From contig NZ_CP019332.1 in NCBI RefSeq assembly GCF_002163855.1, positions 655,107 through 719,106 of the forward strand: DNA of 64,000 bases. The letters run 5' to 3'. Positions within the stretch are counted from its first letter, which is position 1. Every line of letters starts with the position of its first letter. The notes beneath the pieces were generated by a model. The model did no database searches. It saw only the letters and a list, made by a program, of their open reading frames with translations, and had not been told where the DNA came from. The stretch comes from Winogradskyella sp. PC-19 (GTDB lineage: Bacteria > Bacteroidota > Bacteroidia > Flavobacteriales > Flavobacteriaceae). The translations under genes were made by a program, and so were the position numbers. Positions 45,592 through 53,536 of the stretch are shown here, one piece after another.

Positions 45592-45625
45592 AAAAAAGGC
45601 TATCAATTTAATTGATAGCCTTTTT
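45592..45625 (+). terminator. Rho-independent terminator
   Basis: A-run, GGCTATCAATT, AATTGATAGCC, TTTTT. Long perfect stem just after the metalloprotease stop; shares its core with the terminator at 42234. Confidence 0.88.
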
Positions 45626-45770
45626 ATTTTACAATGTTTCTTTCTAGTGACGCTAGGGTTTATTTTATGTTTCATTGCTTTAATAGATATGAAGCAAATC
45701 TTATGCCAAAATTGTTAGTATTTGTTTTATAAAACGACTGTAAGAATGACTTATCAAAAATAACATACCG

Positions 45771-46268
45771 ATGAAAAAAATATTCACATTACTGTTAAGC
45801 ATTACTGTATTGTCGTCAATTGCTCAAAATATGACGAATAAAAAATTAAGTGAACTTATATATGAAATAACTGAAAATGTAAAAGGTGAAAGTGGTCGAT
45901 GGCAATTTAAAATTCAAGAAAAAGTCTTTATAGTACTTACAGACTCAACTAATAACAGAATGCGTATCATCTCTCCTATTGCAGATACTATTAGCTTAGA
46001 AAAAAATATGCTAGAAAATGCTCTGATTGCTAATTTTCATTCGGCATTAGATGTTAAGTATGCAATATCTGATGGTATTATTTGGTCAACTTTTATTCAT
46101 CCTTTAAAAGAATTATCAGAGGATCAAGTCAAAGATGCTATAAGTCAAGTGTATTATGCAAACCAAAACTTCGGCACGACTTATGCCAGCACATCTCTAA
46201 TATTTCCTGGAAGGAAACAAGTCGAAGAAAAACCTAAAGAGAATAAATTAAAAACCAGAAAGACTTAA
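45771..46268 (+). CDS. Secreted CesT-like small protein
   Basis: 165 residues. A signal peptide (ends TVLSSIAQ) is followed by a domain of about 115 residues that looks like the CesT/type III chaperone fold: WQFKIQEKVFIVLTDSTNNRMRI, ENALIANFHSALDVKYAISDG and SQVYYANQNFGTTYAS. The pattern 'D-xxx-NRMRI', 'L-x-NF-xxALD-xxYA' is typical of that fold. No type III system is in the window, and the signal peptide would place it in the periplasm, so the role is not that of a T3SS chaperone. The C-terminal tail is Lys/Glu-rich. The 3' end overlaps the PlsC-like gene by 4 bp (convergent). Confidence 0.65.
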   Translation: MKKIFTLLLSITVLSSIAQNMTNKKLSELIYEITENVKGESGRWQFKIQEKVFIVLTDSTNNRMRIISPIADTISLEKNMLENALIANFHSALDVKYAISDGIIWSTFIHPLKELSEDQVKDAISQVYYANQNFGTTYASTSLIFPGRKQVEEKPKENKLKTRKT

Positions 46269-46813
46269 GAGTATTTTGGCACTTTTCCTATTACAGCTTC
46301 AAAAAATGAATGCATAACTTTAAAATCAGCTTCTTTATCATCAGTCGGATAAAATGGTTCTGAAATTTTGTTTTTCTTATTTTGAAAATCTAACGTAAAC
46401 ATTATTATTGGTACGTTGGCAGCTTTAGCTATATAGTAAAAGCCTGTTTTCCATTCATCGACTTTTTTTCGAGTTCCTTCTGGGGCTAGAGTAAGCCTAA
46501 ACTCTTCTTCGCCATCAAAAAGACTAGCAATAGCTTCGACTTTATTTTGTCCGGAAGTTCTATCTACTGCTCTTCCTCCGATAGATTTAAAATAATAATT
46601 AAAGGGCCATTTGAATAATTCTTTTTTGGCGATAAAATTTGTTTTTACTCCCGTTATTTTTCTCAAGTAAAGGCCTATAAAAAAGTCATGCCAACTCGTA
46701 TGAGGTGCTGCGATTATAACAGCTTTCTTTACTGTATCTTTTGAAAAATTTGTGTTTCCAACAATTTTCCAGCCTAATACTTTGAAGTAAATGAATTTTG
46801 CAATAGCTTTCAT
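46265..46813 (-). CDS. PlsC-like 1-acylglycerol-3-phosphate acyltransferase
   Basis: 182 residues with the acyltransferase signatures APHTSWHD (H38-x4-D43), GGRAVDRTSGQ (motif II region) and APEGTRKKVDEWKTGFYYIA (motif III, EGTR). Adds an acyl chain from acyl-ACP or acyl-CoA to a lipid acceptor. At 182 residues it is shorter than typical PlsC (about 240), fitting a small group of Bacteroidota acyltransferases whose acceptor is unknown. It starts 1 nt after the KdnB-like gene ends, so same operon; a role in lipid A or aminolipid modification is possible. Confidence 0.82.
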   Translation of the reverse strand: MKAIAKFIYFKVLGWKIVGNTNFSKDTVKKAVIIAAPHTSWHDFFIGLYLRKITGVKTNFIAKKELFKWPFNYYFKSIGGRAVDRTSGQNKVEAIASLFDGEEEFRLTLAPEGTRKKVDEWKTGFYYIAKAANVPIIMFTLDFQNKKNKISEPFYPTDDKEADFKVMHSFFEAVIGKVPKYS

Positions 46814-46814
46814 G

Positions 46815-47897
46815 CTACATTTTTAGGTATAGAGCCTTTAGCTTTTCAGGTGTAATTATTTCTTTCCAATTCTTACCTATAGCATTTTCCCATAGCGGCT
46901 CCAGACTTAAAGCTACGTCTATCATAATATCAAACTCTTCATCTTCGAGATTGGAACAAATACCGGTTGGAAGCGAAATATTATGCTTTGTTTTCATTTC
47001 TTTAAAAAGCTTTACACCTTCAGGATAAAACTCTTCTAAATGGTCAAAAACAATACAATTACCGATACCATGTTTTATTCCTAATAGATAACCTAAACCG
47101 TAACTCATAGCGTGTGCAACACCAACTTGTGAATAGGCAATACTCATTCCGCCGTGCCATGAAGCCATCATTAGCTTATCTTGAGATTCTTCAACAGATA
47201 AATTATCCCCAAGAAATACTTCCTTGCAAATTTCAAATGCTTTTTCTCCATAACTCTGACTAAAAGCATTTAAGAACGTTCCGTTAAGAGACTCTATACA
47301 ATGAACAAAACAGTCCATTCCTGTATAAAACCATTGGTCTTTTGGGACGTTTTTAGTTAATTCTGGATCTAAAATAACTTGGTCAAAAGGTGTGTAATCA
47401 CTATTAATACCTAGCTTACGTTCTGGTCCTGTTAATATCGTGGTTCTTGACACTTCTGCACCTGTACCTGAAATTGTAGGAATCCCAACATGATAAATAG
47501 CAGGATTCTTAATTAAATCCCAGCCTTGATAATCTTTTGCTTCTCCTTCATTGGTAAGCATCAATGATACTGCTTTTGCTATATCTAAAACTATACCTCC
47601 ACCAATACCTATGATTGCAGAAGGTCGTTCACTGAACTCTAAAATCAAATCTTCGACCAATTGGTCTATCTGCTCTGTCTTTGGTTCTTCTTTTGTAGAT
47701 ACGTAAATGATTCTATCCTTGTAGGATAGTGATATCCTAGAAGTCAACCAATGGTCACCCTTAAATACGTCATCAACGTAATAAATAAAAGGTGCATCAC
47801 GTCCTTGTCGTTTTGGAGAGATAATTTCATCTAATTGATTGAAACTGCCTCTGCCAAAAATGACACGCGAAACCATCGGAAAATTTTTATAACTCAT
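46815..47897 (-). CDS. KdnB-like iron-containing alcohol dehydrogenase (candidate Kdo 8-oxidase)
   Basis: 360 residues. Group III/Fe-ADH fold: GIGGGIVLDIAKAVS (cofactor loop), ISGTGAEVSRT, metal ligands MDCFVH (D and H) and AHAMSYGLGYLLGIKHG (two H). The start NFPMVSRVIFGRGSFNQLDE resembles KdnB of Shewanella, which oxidises Kdo at C8 before amination to 8-amino-Kdo. In the same operon lie kdsB (CMP-Kdo synthase) and a PlsC-like acyltransferase, which supports a Kdo link, but the KdnA aminotransferase is not here. KdnB identity is inference from family and neighbourhood. ATG start at 47897. Confidence 0.65.
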   Translation of the reverse strand: MSYKNFPMVSRVIFGRGSFNQLDEIISPKRQGRDAPFIYYVDDVFKGDHWLTSRISLSYKDRIIYVSTKEEPKTEQIDQLVEDLILEFSERPSAIIGIGGGIVLDIAKAVSLMLTNEGEAKDYQGWDLIKNPAIYHVGIPTISGTGAEVSRTTILTGPERKLGINSDYTPFDQVILDPELTKNVPKDQWFYTGMDCFVHCIESLNGTFLNAFSQSYGEKAFEICKEVFLGDNLSVEESQDKLMMASWHGGMSIAYSQVGVAHAMSYGLGYLLGIKHGIGNCIVFDHLEEFYPEGVKLFKEMKTKHNISLPTGICSNLEDEEFDIMIDVALSLEPLWENAIGKNWKEIITPEKLKALYLKM

Positions 47898-47958
47898 TTA
47901 CTAAATTTCTATAACAAAAATATAAATACTATTACTTTATCAGTTGCTAAACAGCAAA

Positions 47959-48666
47959 TTATTTTGGCAAATACACAAAGATATCTTTTAAGGCTTTTAA
48001 TGTAAGGTAATTTTTACCATTACTGACGCTATCTTTAACCGTTTCATGCTGCCAAGTTGTATGAAACGGGATATGCGCTGCTTGAGCCCCAATATCAATT
48101 AAGGGTAATATATCAGATTTTAATGAATTACCTATCATTAAAAATTCTGACGGATTTATTTCTAAATGATTTAGAAGCTTACTGTAATTGGCACTCTCTT
48201 TTTCACTCAATACCTCAATGTGATGGAAATATTTAAGCAGACCTGATTTTTCTAGTTTTCGTTCTTGATCTAACAAGTCTCCTTTAGTAGCAACTATTAA
48301 CTTGTATTTTTTTGAAAGTTCTTCTAAAACTTCATCAACATCGTCTAATAATTCTACTGGCTTATTAATCATAGCTTTACCAATATTCAAAATCTTTTCT
48401 AAAGTCTTATTTGATAGATTATAATTAGATAATTCTAGTGCCATTTCTACCATAGATAACATAAACCCTTTGACTCCATAGCCATAAAGCGGAAGATTCT
48501 TAATCTCCATTTTATAAAGCTCTTGATCTATTTTATTGGGTGTTTCAAAATGTGAAAGCAATTGTGCAAACTCTTGTTCTGCATCTCGAAAATAAGTTTC
48601 GTTAACCCAAAGCGTATCGTCTGCATCAAAGCCTATTACCTTAATATTTTTGAAATCAATACTCAT
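47959..48666 (-). CDS. HAD family hydrolase (YjjG-like)
   Basis: 235 residues with HAD motif I GFDADDTLW (Asp nucleophile in the first position of DADDT), motif II VATKGD (T), motif III lysine in KESANYSK and motif IV GNSLKSDI. The cap is helical (about 30-110). Acts as a small phosphatase; substrate unknown. It starts immediately after kdsB (1 nt between), so it could dephosphorylate an intermediate of the same pathway, but it is longer than KdsC and does not match that family closely. Confidence 0.87.
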   Translation of the reverse strand: MSIDFKNIKVIGFDADDTLWVNETYFRDAEQEFAQLLSHFETPNKIDQELYKMEIKNLPLYGYGVKGFMLSMVEMALELSNYNLSNKTLEKILNIGKAMINKPVELLDDVDEVLEELSKKYKLIVATKGDLLDQERKLEKSGLLKYFHHIEVLSEKESANYSKLLNHLEINPSEFLMIGNSLKSDILPLIDIGAQAAHIPFHTTWQHETVKDSVSNGKNYLTLKALKDIFVYLPK

Positions 48667-49395
48667 TTATTTCCAGAGTTTTTTAGCGCGTTCTAAATCC
48701 TCAGGAGTATCTATCTCAACACCTTGAATATTTGTTTCTACCATTTTAATTCGCTTACCATATTCGAGATATCTGATACACTCAATCTTTTCTGTAGCTT
48801 CTAAAAACTGCATAGGTAAAACTGTAAAATCTAATAATGCTTGCTTTCTAAAAGCATATATACCTTTATGTTTAAAATATCTTGAGGCTACAGATTTATC
48901 ACGCGGAAAAGGAATTGGACTTCTAGAAAAATATAATGCAAAATTTTTTTGATCGACAATAACCTTGACTGTGTTTGGATTATTTATTTCTTCCCAATCA
49001 CTAATTTCGACCATTAATGAAGCTAAATCTATTTCTTTATCTAAATCGTCTTTAAAAACTTCTAAAACCTTCACTAAGCTTTCGCGTTCTGTAAATGGCT
49101 CATCACCTTGAACGTTAACTACAATGTCACATTCAACATCAGCTACAGCTTCAGCAATCCTATCACTACCTGATTCGTGCTCTTTTTTACTCATGATGGC
49201 ATTACCACCATGACTTTTAATTTCATCGAAAATAATATCACTATCTGTAACTACATATACTTCTGAGAAAAGTTTCGTTGCAACTGTTGCTTCATAGGTT
49301 CTTGTAATAACTGTTTTACCAGCTAAATCTTGCATCAATTTTGCTGGAAAACGAGAAGCCGCATATCTAGCGGGAATCATGGCAATAACCTTCAT
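48667..49395 (-). CDS. kdsB: 3-deoxy-manno-octulosonate cytidylyltransferase
   Basis: 242 residues starting [20 protein letters not shown], the KdsB signature (I-P-A-R-x-x-S-x-R-x-P-x-K). Further: [30 protein letters not shown] (the metal-binding DE) and [11 protein letters not shown]. Makes CMP-Kdo, the donor for lipopolysaccharide inner core. First gene of the operon with the HAD hydrolase, KdnB-like enzyme and PlsC-like protein. Confidence 0.95.
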   Translation of the reverse strand: MKVIAMIPARYAASRFPAKLMQDLAGKTVITRTYEATVATKLFSEVYVVTDSDIIFDEIKSHGGNAIMSKKEHESGSDRIAEAVADVECDIVVNVQGDEPFTERESLVKVLEVFKDDLDKEIDLASLMVEISDWEEINNPNTVKVIVDQKNFALYFSRSPIPFPRDKSVASRYFKHKGIYAFRKQALLDFTVLPMQFLEATEKIECIRYLEYGKRIKMVETNIQGVEIDTPEDLERAKKLWK

Positions 49396-49442
49396 TTAGG
49401 ATTGTTTAGTTATTCAAAAATAATAGTTTGGTTTGACATAAA

Positions 49443-50873
49443 CTATTCTACAAAAGATTCATCTCTAAATCCAATAAGGTACAGCTTTTCTTTTGCTCTA
49501 GTTACAGCAGTATACAACCACCTAATATAGTCTCTATCTGGTCCTTCGGGTAGATAAGGTTGTTCTACAAATATGGTCTTCCATTGACCTCCTTGAGATT
49601 TATGGCAAGTAATAGCGTAGGAAAACTTAACCTGTAAAGCATTAAAAAACTTATTGTTTTTTACGCCTAAAAATCGTTTATAGTTTGATGTTTCGTTGAC
49701 ATAATCTTTTGAAACTTCTTGATATAATCGATTAGATTCTTCATAGGTCAATGATGCACTTTCAGCAGATATAGTATCTAAAAGTAATACAGTTTCAAAA
49801 GGTCTCATCCGAGGATAATCGACCATTTTTACTTTAACTTCTGCAAATTTAAAACCATATAATTCTTTGATAGAGAAGATTTCTAAAACTTCTATAATAT
49901 CTCCATTGGCTATAAAACCAGCTTCTGTTGTGGGTTTAATCCAATAATAATTATTCTTAACGACCATAAGGTAATCACCAGCAGATAACTCACTTTCATT
50001 GAATAGAATTCGGTTTCTAATTTGCTGATTATATAAGTTAGCGCGCTTATTACTTCTTACAATTATCGCTGTTTCTTCGTAACCATCATTACTATACGAA
50101 TCATTAATCGCGTCCATAATCTCATAGCCATCTACTAAACGAACAATATCCTTGTAAGGTTTGACATCAAATTTAAAACTCTCATAAAACGAAGTTTCTA
50201 AAACTGCTCGAAGTTCTGTAGCATTTAATAAAATACCAGAGTTTTGTTCTTGCCTTACAACTTCATCTAACTCTATTGATTTGACGTCCTTGTTATAATT
50301 TAAATCTAGTTTATGAGCATCTAATGCTGGGCTTAAATCAGATTTTATTGGTGGTAACTGCGCTTTATCACCTATTAGAAGTAGCTTACATTTATGTCCT
50401 GAGTATACATATTGCATTAAATCATCTAATAATGATCCATTTTCAAAAAGTTTAGAGTCAGATGGTGCATCAGGAATCATTGAAGCTTCATCAACAATAA
50501 AAATTGTATTACGGTGCTTGTTGGGTTGCATTACAAATTTAACACCACCACCTTTTTCTTTTTTAGGGAAATAAATCTTTTTATGTATTGTAAAAGCCTC
50601 TTTTTTAGAGTAGTTAGATATAACTTTTGCAGCACGACCTGTAGGTGCTAATAAAACAGCACTAATCTTAGCCTGCCACAAATTTGAAACAATAGTTCCG
50701 ATGATACTCGTTTTTCCAGTACCTGCATAACCCTTTAATAGATATAATGCGTTAGGTTTGGTATCAAATATAAACTCAGACAATTGTAATAAAACAATAT
50801 CTTGTTTTTCAGTCGGTTGAAAAGGAAATTTAGACTTTATAAGTCTATAAAAATCTGATGCGATTTGAATCAT
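49443..50873 (-). CDS. RecD-like AAA/UvrD-C superfamily 1 helicase
   Basis: 476 residues. Walker A GYAGTGKTS (48-56), Walker B VDEASM, motif III LLIGDKAQLPPI, then the 2A domain with CHKSQGGQW (motif V, about 425) and YTAVTRAKEKLYL (motif VI). Size and order fit the short stand-alone RecD2-like helicases of Bacteroidota. No recB or recC gene is adjacent. 5'-3' helicase activity is known of the family. Starts ATG 50873; the divergent gene at 51033 has its own promoter. Confidence 0.88.
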   Translation of the reverse strand: MIQIASDFYRLIKSKFPFQPTEKQDIVLLQLSEFIFDTKPNALYLLKGYAGTGKTSIIGTIVSNLWQAKISAVLLAPTGRAAKVISNYSKKEAFTIHKKIYFPKKEKGGGVKFVMQPNKHRNTIFIVDEASMIPDAPSDSKLFENGSLLDDLMQYVYSGHKCKLLLIGDKAQLPPIKSDLSPALDAHKLDLNYNKDVKSIELDEVVRQEQNSGILLNATELRAVLETSFYESFKFDVKPYKDIVRLVDGYEIMDAINDSYSNDGYEETAIIVRSNKRANLYNQQIRNRILFNESELSAGDYLMVVKNNYYWIKPTTEAGFIANGDIIEVLEIFSIKELYGFKFAEVKVKMVDYPRMRPFETVLLLDTISAESASLTYEESNRLYQEVSKDYVNETSNYKRFLGVKNNKFFNALQVKFSYAITCHKSQGGQWKTIFVEQPYLPEGPDRDYIRWLYTAVTRAKEKLYLIGFRDESFVE

Positions 50874-50997
50874 TTATACTATTAGAATACTTGGGCAAGA
50901 TACCATTATATCTTAATATTCTTAATTAAAACTGCAACTCAAAAATTCAATTTTTTATATTTTTATTTATTATGTTTTTACGAACAAAAAAAAATTG

Positions 50998-51005
50998 TAG
51001 ATTTG
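50998..51005 (+). promoter_or_regulatory. -7 promoter element
   Basis: TAGATTTG, exact TAnnTTTG, 28 nt before the ATG at 51033. Flanked by an A-rich run; no TTG at the usual distance. Confidence 0.5.
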
Positions 51006-51032
51006 CGAAAGACCTAATAAATAAAACAAACT

Positions 51033-51758
51033 ATGTTAACAGTAATTATTGCAGTTGTTGCCATTATTCTTCTAACAATAGCCATCGTATGGTTAATTGA
51101 TAAATTTGTACCAAAAAAATTAAAGCCTATTTTAAATTTACTACTATGGGTATTAATAATTTTCTTAGGCTATATAACATATGAGTCTGTGGCTGGTGAG
51201 TTAAGGTTTAAGGAAATAAAAGACGATCGCTACCAAGTAGTTGTAGACCGTTTATTGGATATTAGGAATGCACAAGTTGCGTATAAGGATGTAAACGGAA
51301 AATACACAGATAAATACGAAAACTTAATCAAATTCATTGATACAGCAAAAGTACCTATTACTGAACGTCGTGATTCTACAGTTTTAGATGAAGAGAAAAC
51401 AAAACGCTTTAATGGTATTGAATACTTCAAAACTCTTATTGTTGTAGACACACTAGACTATTATTCTGTAAAAGATTCTTTATTTAAAAATATCGATTAT
51501 AAAAACATAATGAATGTTGGTGCTGGTGAACCAGGTGCAAAATTTGAATTGAAAGCAGGTTCGATTGATGATATCCCGGTTTTTGAAGCTAGCGTAGACA
51601 AGTCAGTCATCTTATATGACCAAGACAAAAACTTAGTTTCAAACGAAAAACAAACAGTTTCTGTAGACGGTGTTAACGGACCAAAAATTGTAGTTGGTTC
51701 TATGAACGAAGTGAAAACTACGGGAAACTGGCCAAAAAACTTCTCTAAAAAAGAATAG
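51033..51758 (+). CDS. Conserved flavobacterial membrane protein, function unknown
   Basis: 241 residues. Two N-terminal transmembrane helices (about 2-24 and 32-52: LTVIIAVVAIILLTIAIVWL and LLLWVLIIFLGYITY) followed by a periplasmic domain. The section AQVAYKDVNGKYTDKYENLI resembles the 'pilin-like' motif of small periplasmic domains, where A-x-x-A-x-x-x-x-N-G-x-Y recurs. No catalytic motif is visible. Next gene (DUF3822) starts 2 nt downstream, followed by rsmD; these three form one operon. Confidence 0.72.
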   Translation: MLTVIIAVVAIILLTIAIVWLIDKFVPKKLKPILNLLLWVLIIFLGYITYESVAGELRFKEIKDDRYQVVVDRLLDIRNAQVAYKDVNGKYTDKYENLIKFIDTAKVPITERRDSTVLDEEKTKRFNGIEYFKTLIVVDTLDYYSVKDSLFKNIDYKNIMNVGAGEPGAKFELKAGSIDDIPVFEASVDKSVILYDQDKNLVSNEKQTVSVDGVNGPKIVVGSMNEVKTTGNWPKNFSKKE

Positions 51759-51759
51759 T

Positions 51760-52518
51760 TTGACTAAAAAAATTATAAAAAAATTGTCCATTCAAGTTAA
51801 TTTGAATGGACTTTCTTTTTGTATACTTAATAGAACTTCCAATACTGTTGAGTATCTCAATTCAATATGGTTTGGAGAAAAGCAAACACCTTTTGAAACT
51901 TTAAACAAACTAAAAGAAGAGTTGGCTTCAAATACTGTATTCTCCGATGACTTTGATACTGTAAAAGTTATTCATTATAACGAGCTATCTACCTTAGTAC
52001 CAAAACCACTTTATGATGCAACTAATAATGCAGAATATTTAAAGTTTAATTCTAAAATATTAAAAACTGACTTTATAGCTTCTGATGAAATTAAATTAAA
52101 AGATATCATTAGCATATATGTTCCGTATGTAAATATCAATAATTATATTTTTGAAACATTTGGCGAGTTTACCTATACTCACGCCTCTACACTATTTATT
52201 GATACTGTTTTTAAATCTGAATTAAGCAATGAAGATTTATTACACATAAATGTCGATAGTGGATCTATGCAAGTTTTAGTGACAAAAGAAAAAGACATTA
52301 AGCTTTACAATTATTTTGAATTTACAAGTCCAGAAGATTTTATCTACTATATACTTTTTACTTGTGAGCAAGAGTTACTAAATCCAGATAGTTTACATCT
52401 TAAGTTGTCAGGTATCATTAATAAAGATGATGCTTTGTATAAAATAGCATATAAGTATATCCGAAATGTCAGTTTTATGGATAATCATAATGACTTTTTA
52501 ATAAAAAACAGTTTCTAG
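51760..52518 (+). CDS. DUF3822 family protein
   Basis: 252 residues from TTG 51760, 2 nt after the previous stop. DUF3822 is known to precede rsmD in Bacteroidota, as here. The fold is predicted to be of the actin-like ATPase (ASKHA) type; the section VLVTKEKDIKLYNYFEFTSPEDF is the characteristic part, but ATP-binding motifs are not obvious. Its stop overlaps the rsmD GTG by 1 nt (TAGTG), so the two are coupled. No function is assigned. Confidence 0.85.
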   Translation: MTKKIIKKLSIQVNLNGLSFCILNRTSNTVEYLNSIWFGEKQTPFETLNKLKEELASNTVFSDDFDTVKVIHYNELSTLVPKPLYDATNNAEYLKFNSKILKTDFIASDEIKLKDIISIYVPYVNINNYIFETFGEFTYTHASTLFIDTVFKSELSNEDLLHINVDSGSMQVLVTKEKDIKLYNYFEFTSPEDFIYYILFTCEQELLNPDSLHLKLSGIINKDDALYKIAYKYIRNVSFMDNHNDFLIKNSF

Positions 52519-53066
52519 TGCGTATTGTATCAGGAAAATATAGAGGAAGACGAATAACGGCTCCAAAACAGCTACCTGTTAGACCGACGACAGATATGGC
52601 AAAAGAAGCCTTATTTAACATCCTAAACAACTTATATTACTTTGATGATATATCTGTACTAGATTTATTTTCGGGTACAGGAAACATAAGTTATGAGTTT
52701 GCTTCTCGTGGTACAGAAAATATATTGGCAGTTGATTCAAATTATGGGTGTGTAAAATTTATAAGTCAAACTACCGAAAGCTTTGATATGCCTATTAACA
52801 CAATTAAAAGTGATGTCTACAAGTTTTTAGAAAAATCAAAACAAAAACACGATATCATTTTTGCTGACCCACCATATGGTTTTGAATTAAAAGAATTCGC
52901 AAAAATACCACAACTTGTTTTTGACAACGAGATTTTAAACGATGAGGGTTTGTTAATTGTAGAACATTCTAAACATACAAAACTTAACGAATTAAAACAT
53001 TTTTCGTATTCCAAAAGTTATGGTGGTAATATGTTTAGCTTTTTCGAAACAAAGACTGAAGAATAA
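52518..53066 (+). CDS. rsmD: 16S rRNA (guanine(966)-N2)-methyltransferase RsmD
   Basis: 182 residues from GTG 52518. MRIVSGKYRGRRI is the RsmD N terminus; VRPTTDMAKEALFNIL follows. Motif I DLFSGTGNISYEF (about 49-61) binds SAM, and FADPPYGF (about 115-122) is the N2-guanine NPPY/DPPY catalytic motif. Methylates G966 of 16S rRNA during small subunit assembly. Confidence 0.95.
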   Translation: MRIVSGKYRGRRITAPKQLPVRPTTDMAKEALFNILNNLYYFDDISVLDLFSGTGNISYEFASRGTENILAVDSNYGCVKFISQTTESFDMPINTIKSDVYKFLEKSKQKHDIIFADPPYGFELKEFAKIPQLVFDNEILNDEGLLIVEHSKHTKLNELKHFSYSKSYGGNMFSFFETKTEE

Positions 53067-53104
53067 AACAAAGCCCTTTGCACTGCAAAAGGCCTGTTTT
53101 AAAA

Positions 53105-53435
53105 AAGTAAATCTATAAGCCGAATTCTGTACTTTTTCATTTTAAGAAAAAGAATTTCTAAAAAAGAAAGAGCCCTTATCATTTATCTATGTTTACTATT
53201 ACTAGTAAACTTTAGCTGTCTACCCTTTAACATTGCGCGTGTACGCTCAAACGTTAATATACATGACATTGCACCACATAGAGTTTACCTGATTTCACTA
53301 CAGCATTACCTGTACATCCTTTCTGTTGCACTTTTCCTAGCCTTACGACTGGTGGCTGTTAACCACTATGATTACACTATGGTGTTCGGACTTTCCTACC
53401 CTAACAAAAGTTAGAATCGATAAGGCAATCTACTT
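53105..53435 (-). ncRNA. rnpB: RNase P RNA
   Basis: About 331 nt on the minus strand between rsmD and dnaX. The 3' end read on the minus strand carries GAATTCGGCTTAT, the class A RNase P tail. P1 pairs AAGTAGATT at the 5' end with GATTTACTT at the 3' end (one or two G-U pairs), which fixes both limits. TACTTTTG (53440-53447) sits 5 nt before the deduced 5' end, where a -7 box would place the transcription start. The 3' limit is uncertain by a few nt. Confidence 0.88.
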
Positions 53436-53439
53436 GCGG

Positions 53440-53447
53440 CAAAAGTA
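53440..53447 (-). promoter_or_regulatory. -7 promoter element for rnpB
   Basis: On the minus strand TACTTTTG, exact TAnnTTTG. Its predicted start falls at about 53434-53435, the same base that P1 pairing gives for the 5' end of RNase P RNA. Confidence 0.65.
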
Positions 53448-53511
53448 ATCAAATTGTTAATAACTCCTATTAAATTCTGACCTTTGGAAATGGGTTTTTA
53501 ATGGTTATTGT

Positions 53512-53519
53512 TAAATTTG
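53512..53519 (+). promoter_or_regulatory. -7 promoter element for dnaX
   Basis: TAAATTTG, exact TAnnTTTG. TTTG at 53483-53486 lies 25 nt upstream, a little too far. It predicts transcription from about 53525 and so supports ATG 53537 over 53501. Confidence 0.55.
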
Positions 53520-53536
53520 TAATTCAGTACTTTTCA

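Noticed and set aside
46815-47897. Reading the dehydrogenase as a 3-dehydroquinate synthase or glycerol dehydrogenase
   Set aside because: The iron-ADH ligands D-xxx-H and H...H are present, no aro genes are near, and the kdsB operon context fits a Kdo-related enzyme better; it stays an inference.
47959-48666. HAD hydrolase as KdsC (Kdo 8-phosphate phosphatase)
   Set aside because: KdsC is about 170-190 residues and lacks a helical cap; this protein is 235 residues with a full C1 cap.
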